DNA of 64,000 bases from Symsagittifera roscoffensis (lineage: Eukaryota; Xenacoelomorpha; Acoela; Convolutidae). A model generated the notes under the pieces. The model was not told the DNA's origin and made no database searches. It saw nothing but the letters and a program-made list of their open reading frames with translations. Position 1 is the stretch's first letter, and the number at the start of each line of letters is the position of its first letter. Location: NCBI RefSeq assembly GCF_963678635.1, contig NC_087062.1:58484129-58548128 (forward strand), in the 5' to 3' direction. Below, in pieces: positions 1-14,400 of the stretch. The translations under genes were made by a program, and so were the position numbers.

Positions 1-2430
1 CCTACAAAAACCACAAAAAACAAATAAAGATCGCAAATTTCATCAAACAGACTTCAACAATTCTATTAATCTCTTACACTTATAAATTTATAAATTTAAT
101 ACCAATGCAGTAAATTCATTTCCCCACAAGCAGTAAATCTAATTATGATGAAAATTTGTAACTTAAAATTCCCCCATAACTAGCAGTAAATTTCCAAATT
201 CTATGCAGTAAATTAATAAAATGCAATTGCAGTACTAACCTTTTGATATTTTCATTCATTCGCACAGAAATTCTATCCACACTCGCACAGCTCGCCCACG
301 AAGAATTGTTTAAAATAATGAATTTCAGTTTCAAGTTTTCACACTCAACAACTCTAACATATAATAACATGTTTCAAACTTTCCTTTAACCCGGTTGGAA
401 AGGAATCATATACTAAACAAAACTAACCAACGCAGCTTACTAAATACCACAAATCATAAAATAACAGCATGACTAAGAAAAGGAAACCAACGGTACCCAA
501 ACCGGATTAACCCAGTTTAAAACTGGATAATTTATTCTTTTAAAGACTATTATAAAGTCTAAGAAAGAAATAATAAAACACAAAAAAGTCGAAAGACAAA
601 CCCATACCACAAACAATTTGATTTTTGGAAAAAGGATATAACCAACAAGACATAAGAAAAACCACAACAAACCCAACATAAAACGTTGTCACATAACAGG
701 ACCCCTCACAAAAACCGCATGAAATCATACTCCCACTCCTGGCCTAACCCACCAGGAAGGACGTCCTGAGCATGCTCTATAGCCGGCCTAACCCACCGTG
801 CTACACCCACGCTTTGTGACCACACCTCTATTTTTAATAAGAGCTACTCAAGTGTGAGTAACTCTTCAAAATAACCGAACTAAAACAAAAAGCTTTTGTG
901 AAAACAACTAACTAAAATCATAATTAAAAAATATTAAACTAATAAATGTTTTATAAAATGTAAATTACATTATGCAATACATAGATCAGAATACAACACC
1001 AAGGACGAACATCTAAAGATCCCACTACACTCGAGAGAGAATGACCAACCACAATCGATATGCCACTCACAATCACAACTCAAAGGATTTAGAGTACGAC
1101 TTGACTTCGCAGAAAAGGACTTCATTGAACTAGACCAATGACCACCTCGATGTTCAAGTATACGTACAGATCCGAGTAACCAGGCATCCCCTCCACGCAC
1201 AATCTCCACGCCATTCCCAAACTAGATCAGACACAAAAGAAGTTCTCCACGTAGAACAGAAAAACCTGACATAGCCAACCATTCTGAAATCAGATTTGAG
1301 TTTGTGGCAAAGACTTAGTCGTTGTCACTAGAAGACACAACGTCTTATGTCTCTAACTCCAGCTTCCTGGAACTTCTTTAACAAAGAGGAAACGGAAGAA
1401 AATGATGTTCGCCAAAAACCAACGTCCATCATCCATCCTTCAAATTGCAGAAGAACTATTCTAAAAAACTCTGTAAAACCCGGATGGGTGGAACCTGATC
1501 TAAACTACATTTTATGATTGGATAAATTAGATATTTTACCAATGTAAAGTATTTAATATTAACCAATCATGATCCATCTAACTAACAACCCACTTATTTG
1601 TAAGTGCTGAAGTTACTTGTAATTTCAGCACCAGAGAGATTTGAATTTAACTTAGAAATTAGTTGGACTCTCCCGAGCACTTCAGCAGCCGCAATAAACC
1701 AGTATACCCTAGATCTATTGAGCCTAGCAGAGACTAGTTAAACAACCTGAGACTAGATAGTATAAGAGTAAGATTAGGATCGGTATTAGACTAAGAAGTT
1801 GCACGAATCTATCCGGCCGAAAATAAGATAGCGTGACGAGCAGACGGTGTACCCTATCCGAAATTACTCTATGAGTTAACCAACCCAGTCCTAACTCAGG
1901 TTAAAAGTCTATTTCTTATTTTTTGTTTACTTTAAACTTCGTTTATGGGAGAGTGTCATTTCCCTTCCCTGAAGTCAAACGACCCAAACTTAAATTTGAT
2001 TGTGAACAACTTGCCCTGCAAAAAAATACGACTTAAATAAGTGAAAATTGATTTTTTTCATTAACACTGAAAAAGAAATGAATTTAGTTACGCCTTGATC
2101 TCATCCAGTTGCATTTAAAATTGTTCTATAGTTCAACTACTTTGATTTTCCATAACTTGTCTTGCAACAACGTAAGTACTTCAAGGAAAAGATTTTTCTA
2201 TACTACCTGAATTAAAACAGGTACAAAAAATAAAACATCCGGTCAATCACTTCACATTTTTACAAATTACACCAATTCATTCAATTTAAGTAAGGAGGAA
2301 TCGAAACAATTGATCGGCGAATTGTGTTAATTTCTACTTCATCTAAACTGATATTGAAACCCGTACAACTGCAAGACGCATCGAATGCTAACACTACATA
2401 AGATAGATGAGTATTAACGAATAAATTATA
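1..2430. other. Downstream flank of the giant minus-strand gene
   Basis: This AT-rich stretch lies 3' of the giant gene's stop codon and should contain its 3' UTR and polyadenylation site. No unambiguous AATAAA on the minus strand lies close to the stop, so no transcript end is called. The only structures seen are five spaced copies of GCAGTAAAT or close variants between about 104 and 232, and a direct repeat GGCCTAACCCACC at 741-753 and 785-797. The short open frames here look random: they have no recognisable domain, no repeat support and no splice context. Confidence 0.5.
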
Positions 2431-5400
2431 TTAGGTTGGTTTCTCATTAGAATGGTCGAGATGAAAGAATGTGTCAGATTTTATACATGAAAAGCTAACG
2501 AAGCAGTCCTCTGAAAATAAATAAATGAGAAGAAGTATGAGAAAGAGAATTAATAAAAGTTTCCATAGTTTTCTGAAACAGCTTATGAGAACTCGACATC
2601 TAGTATTACTTCTTTCTGATGATTGCTCGATCGATATGATTCCTGCATCTGCCTCTTTCTCCAGAACCAAATTAGCTACTAATGGGTGTATATCATTTCT
2701 TTTTTGTCGGATTCGGTTGATGTCGATGCCACGGTTCTCGTACAATTCGTCATCCATGAAGAAATCGTCTTGATTGATTCTTTGCTCTCTCTCATTGGTG
2801 TATCTTGCTGGATTCAATCGTAACAACCCGATTGCAATTTCATTTTCGGAAGTGTAACCTGACTCGCCATTTGAGTTTTTATTCGCGTCCAAATTGTTGC
2901 CTTCCGATGTCCGATCACGTTGAATAACATTTGACAATTCGTCGGTTGTGAACTGCCACTTGAGAGAACGTCTTCTAGAATAACTGGCTCTGCTTTCTTG
3001 TCTTCTTAGCTCCAGTCGCTTCAAAGCAGTCACGATCGAGTTTCGATCCGAGGACTCCGTCGATGATCCAAGGTATGGCATGGATTCTCTGTCTTCCAAG
3101 TTTTCACTTCCGGGATCCTCGGATATATCAACGTAGTCTTCGCAAATTTTGACTGATTTGTGAAACGAATTGTCGTCAGGTAAAAAATTTGCACTTTCAA
3201 ATTTAATAGTTTCAGTTTGATGAGTACAGGCAAGGACGCTGTGGCCCAACTGATTTGAGTTCTCTGCATTCCAGATAGGCTTCATGGGAGGTGACAATAT
3301 CACGCCGCTTTTCAACCATGTCTCCATGACCACTATCTCACCCGTTCTTTCGTCGAATCGATCCTTTTCGTCTAAATGCTTCTTAGATTCAATTCTGACC
3401 TCTATTTTAGGGTTTTTCATGGGCGAAGATTGGAAGTTAGGCAGAATTGATGTGAACTGTTCATTTGGTCTAAGAGATTCAAAAGGGGATGAATTCATTT
3501 CAAAATTGTCTGCACAATCATTTGAGGAAAATGAATTCATGGCTGGGTTCTGATGATCCATGTCGGTTGAGAGAAGTGAGAAGTTGAGTTTGTAGTCGGA
3601 TAAATTAAATGAGTCCTGTGACGATGAAGTGGTGATCGATGGAAATGACGTTTGAGTTATCTTATTCAGCTCCGCAAATCCGTCTACCAAACTATTGCTG
3701 CTATTCCCATCCATTTGCACACTTAGACTGCGAGGTGAATCCGGCATTTCAGACTTCTGTCTTTCTGAGGTCACTGGCTCGACCAATGAACTACTGGAAA
3801 TTGGCACGTGCGGAAAACGCATGTTCAGAGAATTTCCATCTTGGTTGAATTCTCTCAATCTATAGAATTCTTCGGTCGGCGTCTGAAGCTCTCCATCTGC
3901 AGCGCATTTTTGATGGGAAAACTCAAAAGGCGTTTGTTGTTTATCCATTTTCTGACATTCAGACTTGCTTTTAACAGAGTCGATTTGATCCATCAATACA
4001 GTTTCCTTCGAACTATCAACTGAAGTTTTGGGTATTTTCAATACTAATTCTATTCCGGCGTCTATTGGCAAGGTAGTCGGATAGTTTTTGTCCTTTAACT
4101 CATTTTCAGAGCAGCTCGTTTTAACGGCCGGTTGCTTTCCCGATTTGACTAATTTTTCTTCGCTGCATTCAGTTTTTCGATGGACAGAATTCATTTTACC
4201 TTCAATTTCAAAGAACTCTTCTTCAGGGTATATCTGAGTTAGGACACGACAACACTGAACACTGTCGCCCAAAGATATGTCAAATCGCTCCACTGGTTTA
4301 TTTAGTGCCGTGATGGTTTTCAAAGGTAGTTCTTGACTTTGACATTTGCTTGCTTTACCGGTACAGCGCAATGTTGTCTTAAGAGGCTCTTCGCATAGTG
4401 GGTAAGTCGGAACTTCGATTTCGAGAGAAATAATCACTACTTGTTGCAAAATAAATTCCTCATTTCGACTCATTTCGGCACTAACACTTTTTTCAATCGA
4501 CCCATCAAGGATTCCTGTTATGCTCTGTCTTTCGGATCTATTGCGCTTTGCTTCCGAATCAACAAAACCCTCCAATCCACAAGACACGGATATTAGCCCT
4601 TCTGTTTTGTTTCGCTGTTTTTTGCGAGTCTTCGTGACTGCAACTGAAACTCTGTTCAAGGAACTCGCGTCGATATCAGTAACCGGTTGCTTTTCGATAA
4701 TATCGGAAATTTTTCGTTTCTTTCCCTTAGTACCTTTAGTGCTTTCGATTTTGCCTTCGACAGTTTCTTTTGTCACGTTAACTTCCATCCGCGAGTTTTC
4801 AGGCTCGACACACGAATTCGTTTGTTCTGGTTGCAGTAGCGTCAAATGCGTATTACCTGATTGGTTTTTAATACCGTAATATTTAGAAGCTTTTTTCATA
4901 TTTTGTTCAACAGACACTTGGTTTTCGCAGATATATTCATTTTCAGTTCTCTGTTGTGACAATTCGTCTGATGTTATGCCTTTCCTTTTTACTGGTTCCC
5001 ATTCTACTGTTGTTTTTACAGTTGAACATAAATCCACCGATTCGGCTGCTAGTAAATTTATTGCGGGTATTTCTCCCTCAACCTCTGTTATCAAATGGTC
5101 ATCATAGCATTGACTTTCACGGCAACTTAAGTTCAAGGATAATTGTTTATTTGATACGCTTGATCTTTCATCACTGCTTGTAACGTTTGTATTATCAGTT
5201 TTTTGTTTTGCGTCCCAATCTGATTTTTTTCCGAAAGATTTAATCACAACATCGGCAAATGAATCATCATTTTCTGGGTTACCGGACTCCGTATATACTG
5301 GAATCGAATCAGATTCGCGTACTTCTCCTGTTTGTCCGTCTTTATCCGCCCAATCGAAGTTTTCTGATTGCGTAGAATCGCTCTTCATACCTTGGTTGCT

Positions 5401-8400
5401 TGTTTTTGTCTGACTTGATTTACCCGCTGTGAAACAAGCCTTACTTCGTCTCTCTGTGCAGTTTCGCTCCTTTTTCATAGTCACATCAGAAGAGCTTTCA
5501 GATTCAAATGGTTCCAGTGCATCTTTCAGCCTTAAATCTTTTTTCGAGTCTATCTGGAGAGCGGAAATTACTGACTTAGGCATATCTTTTTTAGCTTTAC
5601 TTGAAAATCTTTTTTCGGTTGAAATAGTTTCTGTTCTAGTTGGAACTTTTGTCACGTTTTGCTGCTTACTTGAGTCGCGATCTGAAACCTCAGATTCGTC
5701 ATCTGAAACAGTATTTTTTATGAGCTCATTCGGCTTCCTGGCACTAGGTTCATTTTCGTCAAAATCCGCAGATGTCTTGTTTTCCTCCTCAATGCTTACG
5801 ATTTTTTCTGAAACATCATTTTCTGTGTTATCGGATTCCGAATATACTAAAATCGACTCCGATTTGCGTACTTCTCTTGTCCATCCGTCTTTATCCGCCC
5901 AATCGAAGTTTTCTGATTGCGTAGAATTGCTCTTCATGTCTTGGTTGCTTGTTTTTGTCAGACTTGTTTTACCCCTAGTGAGACAAGCCGTACTTCGCCT
6001 CTCAGTGCAGTTTCGCTCCTTTTTCATAGTCACATCAGAAGAGTTTTCAGATTCAAATAGTTCATGTTCATCTTGCAGCCTCAAATCTTTTACCGAGTTC
6101 ATCTGGAGAGCGGAAATTATTGACTTATGCTTATCTTTTTTAGCTTTACTTGAATTTCTTTTTTCGGTTGAAATAGTTTCTGTTCTAGTTGGAACTTTTG
6201 TCACGTTTCGCTGCTTACTTGAGTCGCGATCTGAAACCTCAGTTTCGCAATCTGAAACAGTATTTTTTATGAGATCATTCGGCTTCCTGGCACTAGGTTC
6301 ATCTTCGTCAGATTTCTTCTTTTCCTGTTCAAGGCTTACGAACTTTTCTGAATCATCATTTTCTGGGTTAGCTGACTCCGAATATACTGGAATCGACTCA
6401 GATTCGCGTACTTGTCCTGTCCTTCCGTCTTTATCCGCCCAATCGAAGTTTTCTGATTGCACAGAATCGATCTTAATGCCTTGGTTGCATGTTTTTGTCT
6501 GACTTCTTTTACCCGCTGTGAGACAAGCCGTACTTCGTCTCTCAGTGCAGGTTCGCTCCTTTTTCATAGTCACATCAGAAAAGTTTTCAGATTCAAATGG
6601 TTCCTGTTCATCTTTCAGCTTTAAATTTTTTTTCGAGTCTATCTGGAAAGCGGAAATTACTGACTTCTGCTTATCTTTTTTAGCTTCACTTGAATTTGTT
6701 TTACAGGTTGAAATAGTTTCTATTGTAGATGCAACTTTTGTCACGCTTCGCTCCTTACTTGAGTCGCGATCTGAAACCTCAGATTCATCTGGAACGGTAA
6801 TTTTTATGAGATCATTCGGCTTCTTGGCACTAGGTTCATCTTCGTGAAAGTCCGCGGAAGACCAGTCTTCTTCGTTATCGCATGATAATTCCGACTGCAA
6901 CATGACCAATCTGTTTTGAGAAGACTTGATTTCCGACGTTTCATTAGCATCTGCTTCTTTCATCTTCCAGGTAGTTAGTGATAAAGTTTTAATTTGGTGC
7001 TTTGAATATTCATTGCTTCTTGCATTCACGGTAGATTGCATTTTAGACATGAGCGCTCTTTCTTCACTGCTTTGAATGTTTTTAGCATCAATACTACGAT
7101 TTGACTCCAAGTCCAATTCCTTGCCGATTCTGTCACTAACAATGTCAGAAAATGAAGTGGGGCTTCTATTGCTTTTATCATCGGACTCCAAAGTAAAGGG
7201 AATATGAGACTCTGATTCATTTATTTCTACGTTTTTACGCGTATCCTTCTGGGTGCAATTGAAATTTTCGGCGTGCGCAGAATCCACGGTCATTTTTACT
7301 TTGCTTTTTTCTGTTCCACTTTTTTCGTCAGATGAGAGTAATGTTGGATTTAATTCCTTGCGTGAATCTTTCTCTGGCTCTAATATGGCGCCATCAGAAG
7401 TCACTTCAATTTCAAATAGCTTTGGATTATCATCCAAGTGGAAATCGGGTGATTTCTTCACTGATTCGCTTTGTACTAAGATAATGGAGGTTGTGGATGT
7501 TTCAGCATCATCAGGATTTACCTCAGCTGTTAAATTGAACTCTGATCTTGAAGAAGCTTTTGCTGTCGTTTTTGATAGCATATCGGAGTCAAGTTTGGAA
7601 ATACCAGACTGGTAATCTATAACAATATCTTTTCTTTCAGCATTCGATTTTAGATTCTTGGGTTTATCTTCGGCAAAACCCGCAGATGACTTTGTTTCCT
7701 CTTCAATGCCTGCTACATCCAAAAAAGAGGTTATCTTTGGAGTTTCAACCGGTTCTGCTTCTTTTGTCACCTGAAGATTGATTGCGCAAGTTTTGCTTGA
7801 ACATGTTGAGTTTTCCGGCGTGTTGAGGTTTGAAACGTAGCCTTCAGTGGAACTGATGCTTTCACGCAAGGATGCGACGAAGGTTGTAGTCGTCACCGAT
7901 GATTTTACTAGATCATCAATACCAGCGATGTTCCTCCTCGCATCAATGATTTGACCTTCCGATTGTTCTGCTGGCTTCTCATTAATCAAATCCGCAGCAA
8001 TCACCTGCTCTGAGCTCTGATCTTCGGAAATAGAATCAGTTTTTTCTTTCTCCAAATCGCCAACTTGAAATTTCATGGAGTAGATATCAAACTCTGATTT
8101 ATCCCTGTTTTGAGTCAGCGCTTCTTTATTTTCATGGAGCTTTTCTAATTCAACAAATTTCCTCGTGTTGCTGGGTATTATATTCTGACTTGAACTCTTA
8201 GTGTGCTTTGTCGTTCTACAACTTTCAACGTTTACTGAAGTTTGAAACTCTACAGATTCATGCTTCTTCAAATCATTCCCACTTTGCGAAGTTCCTTCTT
8301 CGTTCTCGACAATTTTTTTGGCGTCAACTATTTCCGTTAGTTCAGCAAAAAGCAAAGCTCCTCCCGAAAAACAATGCTCATGAGCGTCCGTTACTTCTAT

Positions 8401-11400
8401 TGATATTGATGTTAAATTGGTTCCCAATTTACAAACTTGATAAAAATTCCTGCAGTTAGTGATTTTAATTTCACAAGGATCCCTTAGTGAGCCACACTTC
8501 ATTTGCTCGACAAGGTTTGGTGCATTCAGCTGGTCGATATCCATTGAGATGATAGTGTCTTCGAAATTTTCCATAACTGTTTCGGATTTAATACTTGATT
8601 CCTCATTTTTGTCACATAACTGTGCTGGCTCCTCCGAAGTTGATGCAACTACTGTTGTTTCTTTGCTTCGCATTGACATATGTTGCGTGAATAGTAAATT
8701 CTTCTCTCTTTGGAGCCTGGCAGTTGCTATGTTCTTTTCGTCATCGGGTAAATCAAATTTGTTCGACACTGACTCTTGGTCTTCGATTTCCGATGTCAGT
8801 CGCGTTTCTTCGTTGTCTTTAAGCAACAAACTTTTACTCTTCAGACGAGACTCCACTATCGGGGTTGCTTCTTCTTTCCATTCTGTAGGTACATTCTCAT
8901 TTTTAGGGCTGTCATCGCCAAGATTCAAACGGTCATTGGTTGATTTCTGCTCATCTCTGAAATCAATCGAAAGAATATTCACGAATGAGCCAAGTGGAGT
9001 TGAGCTGAATGAAGATGCATCCGGTTCCATGCTCGCAGAGCTGCTTGATTCCTCGTGAGCTCTTGGTAATGGCTCTGGCAGATTTTTGTGCTCCTCGTCT
9101 TCAACAATGGAAGAATTTCTCCGTGGCTTGTAGGAGGAAGAGTTATAAGAGTCTGGTACTGACTCACAGGGCGTTGATTCTGAGACATTCATCATGCTAG
9201 TTTCTTGTTCTTCCACAGATTCAGGCGTGACAAAATCTTTCGATATTGCAGTTTCATTCACGGTAATATTCTTTTGGCCCACTGTTTCCATTTGTTCAAC
9301 GAACTGTAAGGCTTCTTCGTAGATAAGATGTTCATCGGCTTTCGTTACCGTCACTGATGTTAAAGCTGTTCTCATTCGGTCAACTTGGGAAAACTCTGTT
9401 CTTTTTCCTTTTGTCATTGTTATTTCGCAAGGACCCCGAATTGAAGCAGTTTTCAGTTGCTTCACACAATTTGGTTCATTCGGCTGGACAATCGCCATTG
9501 AGATGATTCTGTCATCGAAAGTCTCGATAATCGATTTGCGATTAACATCCAACTCTTCAAGTTTCTCGCTTGTATTTGGCACCTCACTTGCAATGGCTGA
9601 AGTTACCTCAGCCACTTTGATGGACAAAGCTATGTTTTGACTGAGTTTTATTAAGTTACATCCTTGACCCTTGGCTTGCTCTGAGTTCACTTCAACATCG
9701 GGTAAAGCAGGGTTCACTTCGACATCGGGTATCTTCACGGCCAACTCCTGCTCATCTGCTGAAACGGTATCAGTCTTCAGTCGAGACTCATCAACTGGCA
9801 TTGTTTCATCGCTACACTCTTGAGGCAATTTATTATTTTCGTGATGATCGGCGTCAAAATTCAAACTGATGTTTCTCGAATTCTGTGCGTCATTGAAATC
9901 AATTGAATGGAGGTCCACGAATGAACTCAGCTGAGAAGAACTATTTGAGGATCCATCGGGTTCCACTTTTGAAGAACCATCTCTTGATTCCCTGCAAGCC
10001 AGTGATGGCTGTGTCAGACCTTGATAATCCTTGTCCTCGGTATCCTTTGAAGCCCCTTGTACAGTTGTTTCCACTGTACTCTCGACGCTTTTCTGGTCGA
10101 ATTCACTTTGAGAGCTCTGAACGGAAGAGCTTGATATATCGACGACCTTTGCGCAAACAAAATGATTGGAATAATTCAAAGAACATGCATCAAAATCAGT
10201 GAAATTTGGTTCCTTCGGACTGAATTCTGTATCAACTTTGCCTAACTTTATTAGTTCGTGTTCTTCCGATGCATACAAGTGGTTCTCACTATTTTTCATA
10301 AGTACACTTTCAGCTCGCTTTTCAACTTTCTGTTTTTGTTCAACAGTATCTTTGCGGTGAGTTTCCGATTCTGAAACCGCCCTGGACTGTGGAGCTTCAG
10401 TTGTCACTGCGGTTCCAGTAGAAACATCATCGTATTTATCAGTCAAGTTGTCAACTGTTGCTGAGTTTATTTCAAGAAGACTTCGCTTAGACCTGCTGTT
10501 CAACATTTTGACTGCAAAGGATCCAGTGGCCACTTCATAGCCCAATCTCTGGACTTCATTGGCGATAACTACTGACATTTCAACAGGACTGTCGCTTTCA
10601 ATCTCACAAGCATCAGACTTATTCACACTACAATCTGATGCAAACTCCGTTGTGAGCGAATCAACGGTTTGATCTAGCACTCTTTGAACGTTCGGAGTTT
10701 GAGGTTCGCTTTCTAAGCGCAACAGTTCATGTTCCCACTCCTGTGAGACATTTTGCATGGGATTTTCAATTTCAATTGGAATGATTTCAATAACCTCCGC
10801 TTTCTCTCCTGCGTCTAGTGTTAGCACTGCATTAAACTCAATTTCTGGCAAGCTGGTTAAGAATTCAGTTCTGCACTTGAATACTAAATCTGAGTCTGAT
10901 TTCTTAGCTATACATGGAGTGAAATTATTGGGTTCGCCCGGAATTTTAAATTTTGATGCTACAGGAACCTCTATTTCCAGTGATATTATTCTGGTTTCTG
11001 TGCACTCGCTGTTCTCGGCGTCAGAAAAGTCTGTCATTTTGACCTTTGCGGTATCCAGAAGTGAACCCGAAGTCTGCTCCAAAACTGCACTTTTCTCATT
11101 CTGATGCACCTCGCACTGATGCAACTTCCGGTTATTATCCATCTCATTAGACCTAGCTTGGACAATGATTCTTTCTTGATTTGGCATAGATTCTGTCAGT
11201 GGTCTTGGTTGTTCTTCAGAAGACTCTTGCCGTTTAATTATTTCTACAATTTTCTCTCCATCCTTCTCAAAAGTATCTCTATTTCCACTGCCGCGCATAT
11301 TAAAATCTGAGTCTTTCCTTTGCACTTCATCAGTTGCACTCACACTGACGGGTTCTGTTATATCCGTTGTTACTTGTTCCCTGAAGTCAATAGATGCAAA

Positions 11401-14400
11401 TTCCAAGAACGAACTGAGCTGGCCTGAACTTACCGATGCTGTCTCGACATTCTTGCCTTTTTCGCCACTTTCCGAGTCGGAATCATCTCGTGGCAACAAT
11501 GGTTCAGATTTGTATTTGCGATTTGACTTCCACTTTGAAAACTCCGGCTCACAGATTGACTGGTAGTAACTAGGTACACTCGTAAATGCAGAACCAGCCA
11601 TCTGGAAATGAGGATTAGTTTGCGTATTCGGCTCAAACTGTTTGTCAGACCTATCCGAGTTTTGAAACTCACTGGTTGAGTTTATTCCAAATGAAATTCC
11701 AGTACTCACGTTGCGACGACTTCCCTGAACTGCTAGCATGTTTTCTGTTTCGAAATTTGACCTCTGTTGCTTGGTTTGGTTTGAGAAAAAACTGGTACGA
11801 ATTTCATCAGACTTAGAGCATTTTGTTTCTAAATTAGAAATTTGGGTGTTCGCTTGGTTGTTTGAGATTTGCAGATTGTTTATTTCATCATTCTTGTCAT
11901 CGCAATTGTCAAAATTCTTGCCACTCTCAGTTTTATTGTCAGATGAAACTTCAAGCGTACCTTGACAAACATCTCTATGCAATGAAATGACGTCACTGAC
12001 ATTCGAGTTGAGAGAAACGAAGCCCGAGTCGCAGATCGTATGAATTGAGTCAAACTCAGGTCCACTTTTTGAGCTGACTGTATTTGGGATCATTAAATTT
12101 GATGGACTTTCTCCGTCATCCAAAAAATTATCGGGCATCACACTCCAGGCACAATTCAAGAAGATTCGGGGATTTGAAACATTGTTCTCGGTTTCAGAAT
12201 ACTCGTCGATTCGGAAAATAGGTTGCGGTTCAGAACTTGAGTCGTAAGTTATCTTTTGTGGTTCAGAAGAATTTTGCACTTTTAGACAGGGTTCTCTCTC
12301 AGTAACAACAATTGAGTCTTCCGTCATTGTCTTTGTATAATTCAGGTTCTTTATTTCAGATCGAAGTGTTACATCTATCTGGGGTTCATTTCTGCCCAAA
12401 TCAAATTCCTTTTCTGGTTCCGTAAGTTTGGCGGCAGAATATGACTCATTGGGAAGAATAACAATAGTCTCAGTCTTCTGTTCAAAATCGACACCACCCA
12501 CAATTTGGACACTTTCTGTTCTAAATTCCATCTTCTTGCATTGCCGTTTTTCCTGCATTGCAATCTGGTCGCCAGACCATCCAACTAAAAAACCATGTTT
12601 TTTACGAAGTATATGAGGCTGCTGATTTATTGACTGCACAAATCCGTCTGGCTTAAAGTTTTCTTGACTATCAATTATCAACTCGCGCGCTATGAAGCAG
12701 GATTTAAACTCACCATCTGCTGGGTTCAAATTAGAGCGTTGGTCAGAAAATACAGTTACTTTTTGAAGTGATTCACAAAAACGGTCGGACATTTCTGGTT
12801 TCGAGTAACTGAGCATCAGATTATTTTGACTGCTCATTAATAACGAATTCAGAGGGCGTGGTAAATCAATTTCCTTAACTTTGATTTTGGTTTCAATGAG
12901 TCCAGTTTCAGTTTTACTAAGCAAGACATTGTGTAGCTCTGCGACAAATGTTGTTTCTGACGGCACTGTTTGTAGGTTTTGGACACTTTCGATAGGTATA
13001 AAAAGAGGTTTAGTCTTCTCAAAGGAGGAAGTTGATTCTGTTTCCGGAAATACTACAAGAACATCGTTGAAATAATTTGTCAAAGCTGGCTTCCGAATGA
13101 TGATTAACTCAAATGAATTTGAATAAGTCAGCATGACTTTTCTTTTAATTGTGACATCATCTCGAAATTCGGACGAATGAAGCTCAATGTATATTGGATT
13201 TTCATCGTTTTCAATTTCTTCCTGTGTTTCTAAATTCGAACTGACTGTTTTGATTGCATTATAGGTTGTAGAATTTACTGTTGATGCTAATGCAAGATTT
13301 TGTGAATTAAAATGGGAATGAAAAGGGGGTACAATGATATCGGTCAAGTTACAGTAAGAATTTGGACTGCTGGATGAAAATGGCAATAAATCTACTAAAG
13401 AGTTGGAACTAACTAAGTTAATGGATGAAGGTGATTGGTCAATATTGGCTTTTTCGAAGGTGTACTGCAACTGTTTTAAAATTGGGGTGGATTTAAAGCT
13501 ATAAGTTGATTGACGAAGCGCGGGTGGCTCGGTCGAGATATGGCGAGTGGTTTTAATCATCGAAGGATTCAGTCTGATTTTCTGAGATACAGAAGAAATT
13601 TGAGAATCATCTTGATGCCTCAGATCAGTTCCGTCTATCTTATTTTGATCTTTTGAGAGATTTGAAGTTGCATGGACAAGCTGGTGCTCAGTTAAAACAA
13701 TTCCACAATTTTCAATGTCTACTTGTTCTTCGAGGCTGATAGCAGAATTTAGCGATCTATTTTGAGCTTCGTCAGCTGTTTTCAGAGATGTTATACCATG
13801 AGCACGAGGGCTATTTCCAGACGACAATAAGCAGCTGGTCAAAAATTGATCCGTTATGTTTTCTCTCTGAGCTTCAAAACCATTTTTAACAGCAGTCGCT
13901 GAAGAAACACTAGCTCCAGGGGCAAACTTATCCGCTATTTCTAGTACGTGAGCATTCATTCCTGTGGCTTGATACGTTTTGGGTACACTATTGGAAAAGC
14001 AACACTTCGATATTTCAGGGTGCCTTTCGGAGTTATCGTAACAAACTTTGTGAAGTTTGGCTGTTTCATTATCCTCCGAGATAATCAAACTCTGGACTGT
14101 CGCAGAGGAGCTCTGGTTTGACTTCTGAAGATTGGCACAAGAAACCTTAACAGAGTTTTTGTTCTGATCACTGCAATCGATAGCCGTAACAAAATTAGGA
14201 TCTGCATCATGGGCTGTTATCATAGAAACTTTTTCATTGGAACAAATTTTTGGATCAAATATTCGATAGCTTCTTATTTTTGATGGTATTTGTACATCGC
14301 TTGTTTTACAGGATACTGAAGCCATTGCACCATCACACCGAATTTTATTTTCTTCAAAACTTTGTACTAGAGTTATTGGTCGTTCCAATTTCGCTCCGAT

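Noticed and set aside
5429-6502. 357-residue plus-strand open frame, the longest one antisense to the giant exon
   Set aside because: It is the antisense shadow of the triplicated 540 bp repeat in the giant exon. It has the same periodicity, and its composition mirrors the sense codons.
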